A DNA stretch of 64,000 bases from Heterohyrax brucei (lineage: Eukaryota > Chordata > Mammalia > Hyracoidea > Procaviidae): positions 51,444,501 to 51,508,500 of the forward strand of contig CM053158.1 of the NCBI GenBank assembly GCA_028571685.1, read 5' to 3'. The position numbers and the translations under genes were made by a program. Positions 9,356 to 20,069 of the stretch are shown in pieces. The notes beneath the pieces are model-generated. The model was not told the origin of the DNA. It made no database searches and was given only the letters and a program-made list of their open reading frames with translations. The stretch's first letter is position 1, and each line of letters opens with the position of its first letter.

Positions 9356-10760
9356 ACTGATTATATTAAACAACTCAGAAAACATCAAAAAAAGATGGAA
9401 GGAATACGTAAGACAATTATATCAGAAAGGACTGGTAGATATTCAACCATTTCAAGAGGTAGCATGTGATCAGGAACTGATGGTATTGAAGGGAGAAGTT
9501 GAAACTGCATTGAAAGCATTGCTGAAAAACAAGGCTTCAGAAATTGATTGAATAACAACTGAGAAGTTTTAGCACATGCATGTAGCACTGGAAGTGCTCA
9601 CTTGTCTATGCCAAGAAATTTAGAGTACAACCAACTAGCAGAGAGCCATATTTATGCCTGTTCCCAAGAAAGGTGACCCAACCAAATGTGCAAATTGTCA
9701 AACAATATCATTAATATCACACAGAAGTAAAATTTTGCTAAAGCTCATTGAAAAGCAACTGTAACAATGTATTCACAGGTAACTGCCAGAAATTCAAGTT
9801 GGGTATCATTGCTAATGTCAGATAGACCTTGGCTGAAAGTGGAGAATACCAGAAAAATGTTTACATGTGTTTCATTGGCTATACAAAGGCGTTTGACTGT
9901 GTGGATCGTAACAAATTATGGATAAGAATACAGAGAACAGGAATTCTAAAACACTTAATTGTGCTCATGAGGACTCTGTATATAGCTCAAGAGACAGCTG
10001 TGGAAACAGAACAAGAGGATGCTGCATGGTTTAAAGTCAGGAAAGGTGTGTGACAGATTTGCAGCCCTTCACCATACCTTTTCAATCTGTATGCTGAGCA
10101 AATAATCTGAGAAACTGCATTACATGAAGAACAAGGTATCAGGATTGGAAGAAGACCCATTAACAACATGCATTGTGCAGAAGACACAACCTTGCTTGCT
10201 GGAAGTGAAGAAGATTTGAAATACTCACTGAGGAAGATCAAAGACCACAGCCTTCAATATGGATTGCATCTCAACATCAAGAAGATAAAAATTCTCACAA
10301 CTAGACCAGTAAGCAACATTGTCATAAATGGAGAAAGGACTCAGGTTTTCAAGGATTCTATTGTACTTGGGTCCACATTCAATGCCCATGGAAGCAATAG
10401 TCAAGAAAGAAAAAGATGCGTTATACTGGAAAAATCTGCTGCAAAGGACCTCTCTAAAGGGTTGAAAAGTAAAGATGTCACCATGAAGGTTAAGGCACAC
10501 CTTATCCAAGCCATGACATTTTCATTTGCATCATATGTATGTGAAAGCTGGACAGTGAATAAGGAAGACAGGAGAAGAACTGATACCCTTGAATTGTGGC
10601 TCTGGAGAAGAGTGTCAAATGTACCATGGACCGCCAAAAGAACCAACAGATCTGTTCTGGAAGAAATACAACCAGAGTGCTTGGAAGCAAAGATGGCAAG
10701 ACTGTATCTTACACACTTTGGACATATTGTTAGGAGGGATCAGTCCCTGGAGAAGGACAT
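9356..10760 (+). mobile_element. RTE LINE, sense segment up to an LTR insertion
   Basis: Sense RTE sequence from the linker ahead of the reverse transcriptase through the RT domain and into the C-terminal region. It is interrupted at 10760 by the MaLR LTR and resumes at 11286. Its left end (ATATTAAACAACTC) overlaps the end of the inverted piece at 8745-9355. The combined copy covers about 2.2 kb of a LINE that is about 3.2 kb when complete. Confidence 0.87.
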
Positions 10761-10773
10761 TGTCATGGATTGA
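9829..10773 (+). pseudogene. RTE reverse transcriptase remnant
   Basis: Two open pieces in series, broken by stops between 10053 and 10168. The first (from 9829) has RT motif A, the stretch KAFDCVDRNKLW with its metal-binding aspartate. The second (10168-10773, about 200 codons) has the active-site box changed to CAED (YADD in working enzymes). After it come the C-terminal blocks CESWTVNKEDRRR, VPWTAKRTNRSVLEE and FGHIVRRDQSLEKD typical of RTE LINEs. The changed catalytic box and internal stops make it inactive. Confidence 0.88.
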
Positions 10774-11285
10774 ATTGTGTCCTCCCAAAAATACGTGTAG
10801 CCACGTGGCTGGGCAATGATTCCTTGTATTCTATGATTGTCCTCCATTTGGTGATTTTGCTGTGCTGTATGTTAAAGGATTAGGGTGAGACTGTAAATCC
10901 CTTCATTAGATCACCTCCCTGCTCCACCGCAAAGGAAGTTTTCCTGGAGTATGCCTTGCCCCACCATTAATGCTTTCATCCTGCAAGAGATAAAAGGAAA
11001 GAGAAGCAGGCAGAGAATAGGGAACCTCACACCATCAAACAAGCAGCACCGGGAGAAGAGCGCGTCCTTCAGACCTGAGGTTCCTGCGCCAAGACGCTCC
11101 CCGGACAAAGACTGATGCAATACCAGACTTTCCTCCACAGCCAACAAGGGGGAAAACCTTCCCCTGGAGTGGACATCCTGAATTTGGGCTTGTAGCCTAC
11201 CAGACTGTATAAGAATAAATCTTCCTTTGTTAAAGCCATCCACTCTGTGATATTTCTGTTAGAGCAGCACTAGCTGACTAAAACA
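10761..11285 (+). mobile_element. MaLR-type solo LTR inside RTE
   Basis: A 525 bp LTR beginning TGTCATGGATTGAATTGTGT and ending AGCTGACTAAAACA (TG...CA). Flanks are GACAT on the left and GAATT on the right, a possible worn 5 bp duplication. It splits an RTE LINE whose sequence resumes directly at 11286. Same family as 52872-53396 and 54596-55120. The 3' part has an AATAAA signal (AAGAATAAATC). An antisense frame of 110 codons is open here. Confidence 0.85.
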
Positions 11286-11500
11286 GAATTCATGTCTGGT
11301 AAAGTAGGGGGTTAGTGAAAAAGAGGAAGACCCTCAAGGAGATGGACTGATACAGTGGCTTCAATAATAGACTTAAGCATAAAAACAACTGTGGGCATGG
11401 TGCAGGACTAGGCAATGTTTCATGTTTCATGCTTAGGGTTACTATGAGTCAGAAGCGACTTGACAGCACCTCACAATAACAACAACAACAGCCTTATGGA
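11286..11500 (+). mobile_element. RTE LINE 3' end, continuation
   Basis: Continues the RTE split by the LTR: GGTAAAGTAGGGGGTTAG, GATGGACTGATACAGTGGC, and finally AGTCAGAAGCGACTTGACAG with a CAACAACAACA tail. This 3' tail is nearly the same as that of AfroSINEs. Confidence 0.85.
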
Positions 11501-11504
11501 GTAC

Positions 11505-12395
11505 TTAGGGGAATTATGTAACTTAGGTAATGAGTGGTTATTAAGTAGAGGATCGTATTTTGACTTTGGATGATACATGGTATGAAGGGTTTCAAACTGT
11601 CCACACTTGTTTTCTGACAGGACTTACCATTAAACTGTGATCAGTTATATAATAATTGTGCTTAAAACTTGTTCATTGTTCACCAAAGCCAAGTGCCGTC
11701 GAGTCGTGACATCAATAAAACTTGTGTTGCAACTTGTTGAGGAGAACGGTGGCAAGACTTGTTTACTTGTGGGGTTGGCTTTATAATTTTATTGTTTAAA
11801 AGTCTTCATAAAAATTAAAATAATAATGATGTATATACAAAAAACACTGAAATCCTCTGTGGTTTCTGACCTCTGTGCAATGCTGACAAAGAAGTATCCC
11901 ACTTCAAGGTTATAAAAAATAGATACAATTTCCATATTTTTCAAGCATTTTTTTTATTTGTTGTATTTAAATCTTTAATTTCAGTAGAATCTGTTTTGAG
12001 TATGTTGTGAGGTAGGGATTCAACAGTTCCACCTAAATGGGCAAACAGTAATTGACTATTTGTTGATTACCCTGTCATTTATCAGTGGGTGGCAGAAGTT
12101 CTTTTGTACGCATGTCCCATCTGACCACACAGAATATTAAAAATACATTAATCTCAAGGATGAAGATTTCATTAAATCATTAATTTTTACTGGCTTTTGA
12201 GGGACATTCTTAAGTGAACGAAGCATATTTCCGCTGTAAGTCCAGGATAGTGATGAACACAATGATTGCTACTGCTGTCTGATGCCACTGCCTTGAGTTC
12301 TAATAAGATTTCATCAGTTTTACCTACCATTGTCTTTGTCTCATCTGTGCAAATGTCGACAGAGGGAAAAAGACAACACATTAGTATAATTATGA
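11505..12395. other. AT-rich non-coding stretch
   Basis: No recognisable gene. A 25 bp fragment at about 11685-11712 (AGCCAAGTGCCGTCGAGTCG) is the antisense tail of an AfroSINE. The rest is AT-rich and unassigned. Confidence 0.4.
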
Positions 12396-12399
12396 CAAT

Positions 12400-12478
12400 A
12401 GTTTTGACCTTGCAGACCTCCTAAGGGTTTCAGGAACTTTCAGGGTTCTGCAGAACACACACTGAGAACTATTGCAGT
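12400..12478 (+). repeat. Possible hAT-type MER fragment
   Basis: Ends CACACTGAGAACTATTGCAG, resembling the right terminal region (GAGAACCACTG) of hAT-Charlie relics. Short and uncertain; strand is arbitrary. Confidence 0.35.
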
Positions 12479-12517
12479 AGCCTATACATTCCATGACAGG
12501 AGGAATTCTATCTGGTT

Positions 12518-12633
12518 TGTTGTTGCATCCTTAGTGACCCGATAGGACAAAGCAGAACGGAGCAGCTGGTGGAGTCAAACTTCTGCCCCTTTGGTTAGCA
12601 GACATGTGCAACCACTGGGCACCAGGTCTCTAA
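12518..12633 (-). mobile_element. AfroSINE, partial
   Basis: Antisense copy with body (GACAAAGCAGAACGGAGC) and tRNA-like head (CCCCTTTGGTTAGCAGAC). The tail end is lost. Confidence 0.75.
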
Positions 12634-12713
12634 GCTCCATGACAATACAAAGTCTATCTAGCTTGCTTGCTGTTGCATCCTTAATACCTAACATGAAGTC
12701 AAAACACAAAACA

Positions 12714-12900
12714 AAGACCAAACCCACTGTCAAGTTGGTTCCAACTCGTTGTGACTCCATGTGTTATAGAGGAGAACTGCTGCATAGGATTTTCTGGACG
12801 AGAATCTTGATGGAAGCAAATCACCATGTCTTTCTTCCATGGTACCCCTGGGTGAGTTTGAACTACCAACCCGTAGTCAATCGTGAAGTGCTTGTGCTAT
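12714..12900 (-). mobile_element. AfroSINE (long type)
   Basis: Antisense long-type copy: tail (CCAAACCCACTGTCAAGTTG), body (GTTATAGAGGAGAACTGCTG), extra block ending CATGTCTTTCTTCCATGG, and head-side GAGTTTGAACTACCAACCC. Confidence 0.82.
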
Positions 12901-12922
12901 CTAAGAACTTAATTCTCACATT

Positions 12923-12939
12923 CACACACACACACACAC
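12923..12939. repeat. (CA)n microsatellite, short
   Basis: About eight CA units at the right edge of the SINE just upstream. Confidence 0.85.
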
Positions 12940-13140
12940 CTAGGACCTCTGATTACTGAGGTACCTGTGACCTTTTCCCCATCTTATCTGTATCATTTCC
13001 CATTTGTTTCAACAATGCTGTATAAAAACTAACCACAAAGTATCAGTGGCATTTCCCAGTCAGTGTGACAGAAAGTAGAGCAGTGAGACCCCTAAAAACC
13101 CTGGGGTTGGAATGAATGTATTCTTTCTTACACCCATATA

Positions 13141-13304
13141 GAAAATCTGGTGGTGTAGTGGTTAAGTGTTACAGCTGCTAACCGAAAGGTCAGCAGTTCA
13201 AAGTCACCAGGCACTCCTTAGAAACTCTATGGGGCAATTCTACTATGTCTGTGGAGTTGCTCTGAGTTGGAATTGACTCAGTGGCAGTGGGTTTGGTTTG
13301 GGAA
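13141..13304 (+). mobile_element. AfroSINE (short type), well preserved
   Basis: Full-length sense copy with box A-like GTAGTGGTTAAGTGTTAC and box B-like GCAGTTCAAAGTCACC. It is flanked by a perfect 11 bp duplication, ACACCCATATA, at 13130-13140 and 13305-13315. Confidence 0.93.
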
Positions 13305-13449
13305 ACACCCATATATTTTTGCCAAAACAATTACATGTCCAAGTCCAAAGTCAAGAGACAGGCAGGTCCAGAGAGGTTATGGTTAGGATATAGATGAAGT
13401 AAGTACCTCCCCCCAATCCAAACCTACTCTCAGCTTGATTCCCACTAAT

Positions 13450-13568
13450 AACAAACCTAGACTAGAACTGCTGTTTAGAGTTTCCAAGGAACACTTAGCA
13501 GATTCAAACTGCTGACCTTTTGGCTAGTACCCATAACACTTAGCCACTATGCTAGGGAGGGTTTCCAT
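13450..13568 (-). mobile_element. AfroSINE, tail-truncated
   Basis: Antisense copy: AGAACTGCTGTTTAGAGTTT, then GATTCAAACTGCTGACCTTT and the tRNA-like head ending GGGTTTCC. Confidence 0.8.
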
Positions 13569-13569
13569 T

Positions 13570-15000
13570 GCACTAAGCAGGGACAGAGAATTGAGGCCAA
13601 ACTTGTTCTAGTTTTCCTGGGCTTTTGCCAGTTTTAATGCTGCAAGTCCCACATCCCAGAAACCCCCTTAGTCCTGGGCCAACTGGGATGATTGGCCATT
13701 CTAACATTACTCCCCGGTACATCTCAAGCTACAAGCAGGTTGGGAGTTGTATGATTTAGGAGTCAGCCTCCTTTTAACAATGTTGTCTTTTCCCACACAT
13801 TGCAACTTTAGATGTAAGTACTCAGTAGAAAAGTTGGGGTTATAATTTGAGGAGGTATCCAAAATGAACCTTTCACTACTAATAGAATACATACTTATGC
13901 AGATGGAATCATCAGGTGACACATTAATATAATGCATTTTACTCTAACAAACTTTGACATCGTATACTAAGAAAATTTGATTTTAAGTTTATGCACACTA
14001 TCATTTCTGTGTGATAAACTATGGTAGCAATCTCTCTGAATTTGTAAGTGTCTTTTAGCATTTTCTTCAATTCAATTCCTTTTTATGTCATTCATCACAA
14101 AACTATGAAAACAAGATGATAGCATTACTGACACCGTGTAATTATGTAACAACTCATTGGGCAAGAAAGAGCACATTTAAAGGAGTGATGTAAGCAAGGG
14201 ATATTTGGGGAGTATTAATGACCTTGGGTACTGAAGCTGAGAGATGGAAGCAAATTTATGGGGTTACATTACATCTTTAGCAGTTAAAGTGCAAGAGGAA
14301 AATAATAAATCAGTTGAATCATTGTAAGAAAATTGAGTACTGTGTAGCAAGATTAACAGAACTACACAGAAATGGAGAGACATATTTGCCTGTTGCTGGG
14401 AATGGTAATGAGAATATGGGAAATGAATAGTTTTACATTGTCCTTGAAATATCATTACCTGTTGTTCAAAAAGGCACTTTCCCACTTGTATTTTTCTTTA
14501 ATACATTTGTTTGCATCCTTGTTCGGTGAAACTGTTTGAAATAGTCAGAAATGTTCTTAATTCCAGTTGCAAATAACAATGTTTGAAGAGTTCAAAGGAG
14601 ACTTTAGAAAATCACTGGTGCTTAAAAACATGCCCTATTGAAAAATGTCCTATTGGAATCTATTGAATCCATCCTTGCTTTCAAATTAAGATGAATATTT
14701 ATTAAAAAGATTGACTACTACTACAAGAAAGATGATACAATGGAACTGTATTAAGAATGAAATGACAACTAAATATACATTTTATTTTGAGGCTATTTTC
14801 ACTTAATGTGGTTTTTAGCACAAGCCATTTCAATATCTAATGCTGAAGAATAAAGCTTCACAACTTCAGCGTATAACGCAATGAAGTTAGCTGCCAAGGC
14901 CCTATATATTTTGAGCAACTCGAATGCAGCAAAATCTGCGGTCAGTGCAAGTATGGAGACAGCTGTTAATCATCACCAAGGCTTTAGAAAGTTGATATAA
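13570..15000. other. AT-rich non-coding stretch
   Basis: About 1.4 kb without a recognisable gene or repeat. The few short frames (about 75 codons, antisense) resemble no known protein. Confidence 0.4.
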
Positions 15001-15007
15001 CTACTCA

Positions 15008-15140
15008 ATTTACAGATGAAGAAACAGGCTAAGAGTCGGTCAGGCAATTCGCTGAAGATCACATAGCTTGTAAGTATCAGCACTGGTAAGGACACCATGA
15101 CATTCTAGATCCAAATCCAGTATTCTTACATCTATCCCAG
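15008..15140 (-). repeat. MIR, antisense
   Basis: The order TTTACAGATGAAGAAACAGG, GAAGATCACATAGCTTGTAA, then ATCCAAATCCAGTATTCTT matches the antisense MIR core and flank. Confidence 0.75.
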
Positions 15141-15438
15141 TGGGCCCTAGATCTGGCCTAAAACAGACTCCCTCTGGAGGCTTTCTCTTGTATCCCTCAT
15201 GGTGTGGGCATCTCTTCATGTGTCTGTCTGATATTCTTCTGATGAGAAATTCCTTCGCATTCCGTGTTGCTCTGGAAGGGCTGTCAGCCACTGTGCCTTT
15301 ATCATCCTTGGCATACACACACCTACAGCCCTATTCTCCTTCTCTCAGGGTTGCTTGTCCAGTGGCTAGGCTGGACCACTCATGCCTGTGATTGTTCTGG
15401 TTGTAATCCTTCCCAAGGATAAAAGAAGAGCTGAATCA

Positions 15439-15474
15439 GTCTCTCTCTCCTTTCTGTCTCTCTCTCTCTCTCTG
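15439..15474. repeat. (TC)n simple repeat
   Basis: Imperfect CT/TC tract of about 36 bp. Confidence 0.85.
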
Positions 15475-15564
15475 TCACCTGTCTCAAATGATGAACAGTG
15501 AGCAAGCAGGCCTCGGGAGGTCAGCTAGTGTCTTCCCTCCACCACCACCCGTAGGCAGCTGTGT

Positions 15565-16053
15565 GAGCCAGGGGGTTCTGGTCTAACAGAAGTACCACAA
15601 GTGGAAGGTTTTAACAATGAAATAGTTTATTCTTAAACAGTGCAGTGAGCGACAAGTCCAAATTCAGGGTATCAGCCCAAGGGGAGGCTCTCTCTGCTGG
15701 CACAGAAGAAGGTCCTTATCATCAATCTTCCTCCTCTGGACTAGAAGTTCTGAGGTGCAGGTACCTCGTCTTTCTGAAGGACGTGCTCAGTTCCTGGCAG
15801 TGCTTCTGGCGGTGGGTCTGAGGTCTCCAAACCTCTCTGCTAGCTTCTTTCCTTTACATCTCAAGAGACCGAGGTACAGAACAATCTGACACTTTGAGTC
15901 CTGCCCCAACAACACAAACACCACCCATCCTCCCTCATTAACATCATAGAGGCACCATTTACAATTTAGAGGGATGTCTCACAATACCAGGAATCAAGAC
16001 CCAGTAAAACCAGCACACACATTTTTGGGGGGACATATTCTAATCCATGATAC
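15565..16053 (-). mobile_element. MaLR-type LTR, antisense
   Basis: Same architecture as 24141-24599: a left block with AACAGAAGTACCACAAGTGG, TGGACTAGAAGTTCTGAGG in the middle, TGAGTCCTGCCCCAACAACA, and a right end with TTTTTGGGGGGACATATTC and AATCCATGATA. Read on the minus strand it starts near 16053. Ends are worn and no clear duplication is seen. Confidence 0.75.
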
Positions 16054-16326
16054 CCCCAACACTGTCACAGAAAGAGAGCTGTCTGCAACAAAAGAATCAG
16101 GCAACACTCAAGGAGTAGAAGAGAGAAGAGATATGTGGAGAGAGACAGAACCCAGAGGGTTGTATATAAGCTCTGGATCTGGCCCCAGATCCCGCCATGG
16201 CCGTATTTTCCAGGCAACATAAGCAATACACTTTCTTTGTGATTAAGTTGGTTTAAGTCTGATTTCTGTCATTCTCACTTGAAGGATTCTTGACTACTAG
16301 ATCTCTCTCTTCTGTGGTTCCGTGTC

Positions 16327-16487
16327 AAACCAAACCCACTGCCATCAAGTCAATTCCAACTTATACCAACCCTATGAGATGAAGTAAAACTGCCCTGTAG
16401 AGTTTCCAAGGAGCTCCTGGCAGATTTGAACTGCTGACCTTTTGGTTAGCAGACGTAGCACCTAATCACTATGTCACCAGGGTTTTC
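16327..16487 (-). mobile_element. AfroSINE (short type)
   Basis: Full-length antisense copy from AAACCAAACCCACTGCCATC to CACCAGGGTTTTCA, with an intact box region (TTTTGGTTAGCAGACGTAGC). Confidence 0.88.
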
Positions 16488-16653
16488 ATAGTTCCAAAGC
16501 TTGTCAAATTTTTTTTTTAATTGTATGATATGTGTCCACATGTGTATCCTTCTCACTAAAATGAGAATTTATCTAGAATGGAGAGTAGGTCTTATTTGTT
16601 TGTGTTCCCAGCTCCCAGAGTAGTGCTTGGAAGAAATATTCCTTTGTGATTAG

Positions 16654-17117
16654 TGTTAGAGATTTTTGGATGCAGTGGGTTTCGTTTAATCAAAATTATG
16701 TAGTAAAAGAAAAACCAGGGAGCAAGAGAGAGAGAAAGAGAAAGGAAGAGTTATTTGCGTCCTGGGGGGCTTTACAGAGTTGTCAGATGGGAGTCTGTAG
16801 AACCATGTGCTGGCTCAGGGGTTCGGAGTTTATAAAGGGGTGGCAGCGGACCTTGCTGAGGACAGCACTGAGGACAGTGCCCGTGGCAATGAGGACAGTG
16901 CCCATGGCAAGCAGCCAGTGGGGTTGTGGACGATTAGAGTCGCTTAATTAACATAGGGGGGTATTGTTTCAGTGGATGAGAAGAGGTCTAATCGAGCCTA
17001 TGGGGAACAAGTGGTAGCTAGTCTTCATTTGAATGGAATTTCCGGAATAGCAGGTGGATGAGACATTTTGACTCCTGTCCTGGGAGTGGTTGGGGGAGGT
17101 TGGGTTTCAGCCTAACA
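16654..17117 (-). mobile_element. Solo LTR of an endogenous retrovirus
   Basis: A 464 bp segment bounded by the perfect inverted repeat TGTTAG ... CTAACA, with ATTAG on the left and ATTAA on the right (5 bp duplication, one mismatch). Read on the minus strand it has a TATA-like TTTATAAACTCC near the middle and a polyadenylation-like ATTAAACG near the 3' end. This order (U3, TATA, poly(A) signal) fits an LTR transcribed leftward. A 21 bp tandem repeat lies at 16869-16910. No viral genes adjoin it. Confidence 0.7.
16857..16910. repeat. 21 bp tandem repeat within the LTR
   Basis: Two nearly exact units (GAGGACAGTGCCCGTGGCAA / GAGGACAGTGCCCATGGCAA) preceded by a partial third unit. Short repeats in the U3 part of retroviral LTRs often hold enhancer sites; that role is only an inference here. 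Confidence 0.8.
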
Positions 17118-17228
17118 ATTAAAATCTAGTCACATCAGTAAGAAACTGATAACCCAACAGAATCAGGTAAGTGATCTGTTTAGGTACATCATAGAAAAGG
17201 AATCCTGAAAAAAAATGCTAAGCCCCCC

Positions 17229-17397
17229 TCCAAACTGAAACCTGTTGCTGTCGAGTTGAGAACTGCCCTATAGGGTTTCCCAGGCTGGAGTCTTTACAGA
17301 AGCAGACCGCCCCATCTGTCCCCACAGAGCAGCTTGGTGGTTTCCAGTTCTTTTGGTTAGCAGCCAGGTGTCAAACTACTGCACCATCAAGTCGCCT
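17229..17397 (-). mobile_element. AfroSINE (long type)
   Basis: Antisense copy with the long-type middle (GGAGTCTTTACAGAAGCAGA and CCACAGAGCAGCTTGGTGG) and the tRNA-like head (TTTTGGTTAGCAGCCAGG). Confidence 0.85.
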
Positions 17398-17404
17398 TCA
17401 ACCT

Positions 17405-17960
17405 CATCAGTATCTAGGAAATAGAAGTTAAAACCAGACCAACATAATGTAACTGCCGTCAAGATGGGTAACGTTTTAAATTCTCACAAGTGTCGGTGCT
17501 GGTGAAGGCATGGTGAAATCCTCTAATAGGCTATTCGTGTTGAGTGTAACTTGGTGTAACCATGTTGAACAGCAAGTGAGTAATAGTAAAGTTGAAAGTA
17601 TGCACATCGTTTGATTCTGCAATTCTGCTTCCAAAGAAACTGTTGAGCATCTGCTCAAGGAAATGTGTCCAGGGATCTTCATGTAAGCTTCATTGGCAAA
17701 ATGTAAAGTCATCTAAAATCCACCACTAGAAGAAGAATCATGAGGTGTGACTTATTCCTATAATGGAACACTAAAGACCAGTTTAAAAACTGTCATCGAG
17801 CCTGTGTGTCCACATAGATCCACCTCAGAAAAATGATGATGGGAGTAAAATCACAAAGCAGGAGGATATGTAGAGTCTGTTACTGCAGACCCAGATGTTG
17901 CAAAACCCACACAGGGCTCCTATACTATTCTCTCAAATTTTGATTATGTTAAATGTCCCA
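17405..17960 (+). mobile_element. Old L1 fragment (3' part)
   Basis: Matches the order of phrases at the end of ORF2 and 3' UTR of old mammalian L1 elements: a TCACAAGTGTCGGTGCTGG block, GATTCTGCAATTCTGCTTCC, TTCCTATAATGGAACACT and a run to ATGTTGCAAAACCC. It is heavily diverged and full of stops. Confidence 0.6.
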
Positions 17961-18224
17961 TAAGGAAACAAGACAGAGCAGAAAACCTTTATATTGCTTG
18001 TTGTTACACAGACAAGATGGTAAAACATAAAAATATAGATGGGAAGGCTTTTGTTACCACTGAGAATAGAGGGTGAGGGATACGAAAGAAGCTTCCACTG
18101 AATCTACCATTTTTATTTCTTTAAGAAAAAATCATCTGAAGCAATTATTAAGAACTCTATGTCTAAAATGTAGGTGTTTCTCTCTATGTTAGATTTTTTT
18201 TTTTTTAAGAAGACAATAGGCCCC

Positions 18225-18350
18225 TCTAGAAAAATTTGATGGTGCCTTGAGAAGTTAAACACAAACTTACCACATGACCCGGAAATTGCACTCATAGATA
18301 TAGACCACAAATAATTGAAAGCAGTGACTCATGTATCAGAACTCAACAAC
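18225..18350 (+). mobile_element. Old L1 fragment
   Basis: The segment CACAAACTTACCACATGACC then GGAAATTGCACTCATAGATA matches the well-conserved L1 phrase around 'cacatgacccagcaattccactc'. Probably a separate old L1 piece. Confidence 0.6.
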
Positions 18351-18389
18351 GCCTGGCCTGCGCCAACTTTGTGAGTGCTGCTGTGTTAG

Positions 18390-19268
18390 AACCCACTGCT
18401 GTCGCTACTGTATCAATCCATTTCATTGAGGGGCTCCTTCATTCTTGCTGACCCTCACCAAGCATGATGCCCTTTTCTAAGGATTGTTCTTTCCTGATAC
18501 ATGTCCGTGGTAAGCAAAACAAAGTTTCCCCATTCTCACTTCTGAGGAGCATTCTGATGGCACTTCCTCCAAGACTGACTTATTCATCCTTCTGACAGTC
18601 TGTGGTATATTCAAATCTTTCTCACCAACACCACAATTCAAATGTATCATTTCTTCCTTTGCACCCTTCTTTCCTTGCCCCATTCTTACGTGCATGTGAG
18701 ATGATTGGAAAGACCATGGCTTGACTTGAATCACCAGACTGACATCTTTTCTTTTTAGAATGACAAAGAAGTCTTGCAACAGATTTGCCCAATGCAAACT
18801 GTTGCTTCCATGGATGTTGATTGCTGATCCAAGTAGAATAAATTTCTTTACAACTTTAATTTTCTCTCCATTTATCATTGTGTTGCCTATTGGACCAGTT
18901 GTGAGAATTTTTGTTCTCTTTACATTCAGGCATAATCTCTACTCAAGACTATACATGATCTTCAGTAAATACCTTAAGTTACCTTCATTTCTGGCAAACA
19001 ATGTTGTATCATTTGGATATCTCAGACTGTCAGTGAGTCTTCCCCCTATCCTAATACAGAATTCTTCTTCAAATCATCCAGCTTTTTACACTATTTGTTT
19101 AGCATACATTTTGGATAAATTCAGCATACAGTTTGAATGAGTTTGATGAAAGGACACAACCCAGTTGCACATCTTTTCAGACTTTGAATCAGGCAGCACA
19201 CCCTTGTCTTTTTGAACAGCTGTGTTTTGATCCATGGACAGGTTCAACACGAGCACAATTAAGTGTTT
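18390..19268 (-). mobile_element. RTE LINE, antisense, 5'- and 3'-truncated
   Basis: Antisense RTE covering part of the RT and the C-terminal region. A minus-strand frame (18477-18878) keeps a weak INGEKIKVVKKFILLGSAI block followed by a VRRMNKSVLEEVPSECSSE-like block. The active-site box near 19010 reads YPND, so it is dead. The shared 3' tail is missing at 18390. Confidence 0.85.
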
Positions 19269-19269
19269 T

Positions 19270-19570
19270 GTAAATGCTTATGTTAAGGGAAACACAATTA
19301 AGTGTTTCTATGTAAGGCAATTCAGTGTGTACAGGTATCAATCATTATGGTCAAAAGACATTTCTTTCTACAAACAACTGATTCATATATTTAATGGTAA
19401 TAATTTCTTTTATAACTCTGTGGCCTGCAAGTGGTGAGGACAGGGACAAACCCAAACTGATGTTCTCTGACAATGTACCTACGGGGTAGCAGACAAGACC
19501 AAGCCCTGGGCTGTTTATGTAGAAGAGAGGACATTTGAAGACAGTCACTTGCACAGTAGCCATGGTGAGA
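19270..19570. other. Unassigned non-coding stretch
   Basis: No gene recognised. AATTAAGTGTTT is repeated at about 19257 and 19297, close to the end of the RTE copy, and may reflect a local duplication. Confidence 0.35.
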
Positions 19571-19574
19571 ATCT

Positions 19575-20030
19575 TACAACGTAAGACAGATCATGTCATC
19601 TTCTGCTGAAAATCCTTCTACAGCTTCTCATCTTATTCAAAGCAAAACTCAAAGTCCCTTCAAAGTGCTTTGTACACTAGATGCTCACCAGACCGAACCC
19701 ACCATTTCACTCTCTGACCTTGACTTCCCCTATCCACCCTCACTCTTTCTGCCCAATCACCCTGTCCTCTGTTTCTCCAGCACCCCAGGACCACCCCTGC
19801 CTGGACTGTTGCTACAGCCCTGCTGTCTGGATGGCTTCCTCCTACAACTTTCTCCAGCCTTACTTAGCTCTAATGTGACTTCTTCCCTGACCACTCTACA
19901 GCAAACAGCAAACAGCAACCCTCAGCCCCGGTGTCCAACTAGCTCTCCCATATTTCATTTCCTCTTTCCTTTTTCTCATGTTATATACCACCCTCTGTCA
20001 TTCTGTATGCTTAGTCATTTGTTTAATATC

Positions 20031-20069
<39 letters not shown>

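Noticed and set aside
10168-10773. Longest sense frame in the window (about 200 codons) as a host gene
   Set aside because: It is the C-terminal part of an RTE reverse transcriptase with a mutated active site, a frame broken upstream and an LTR at its end.
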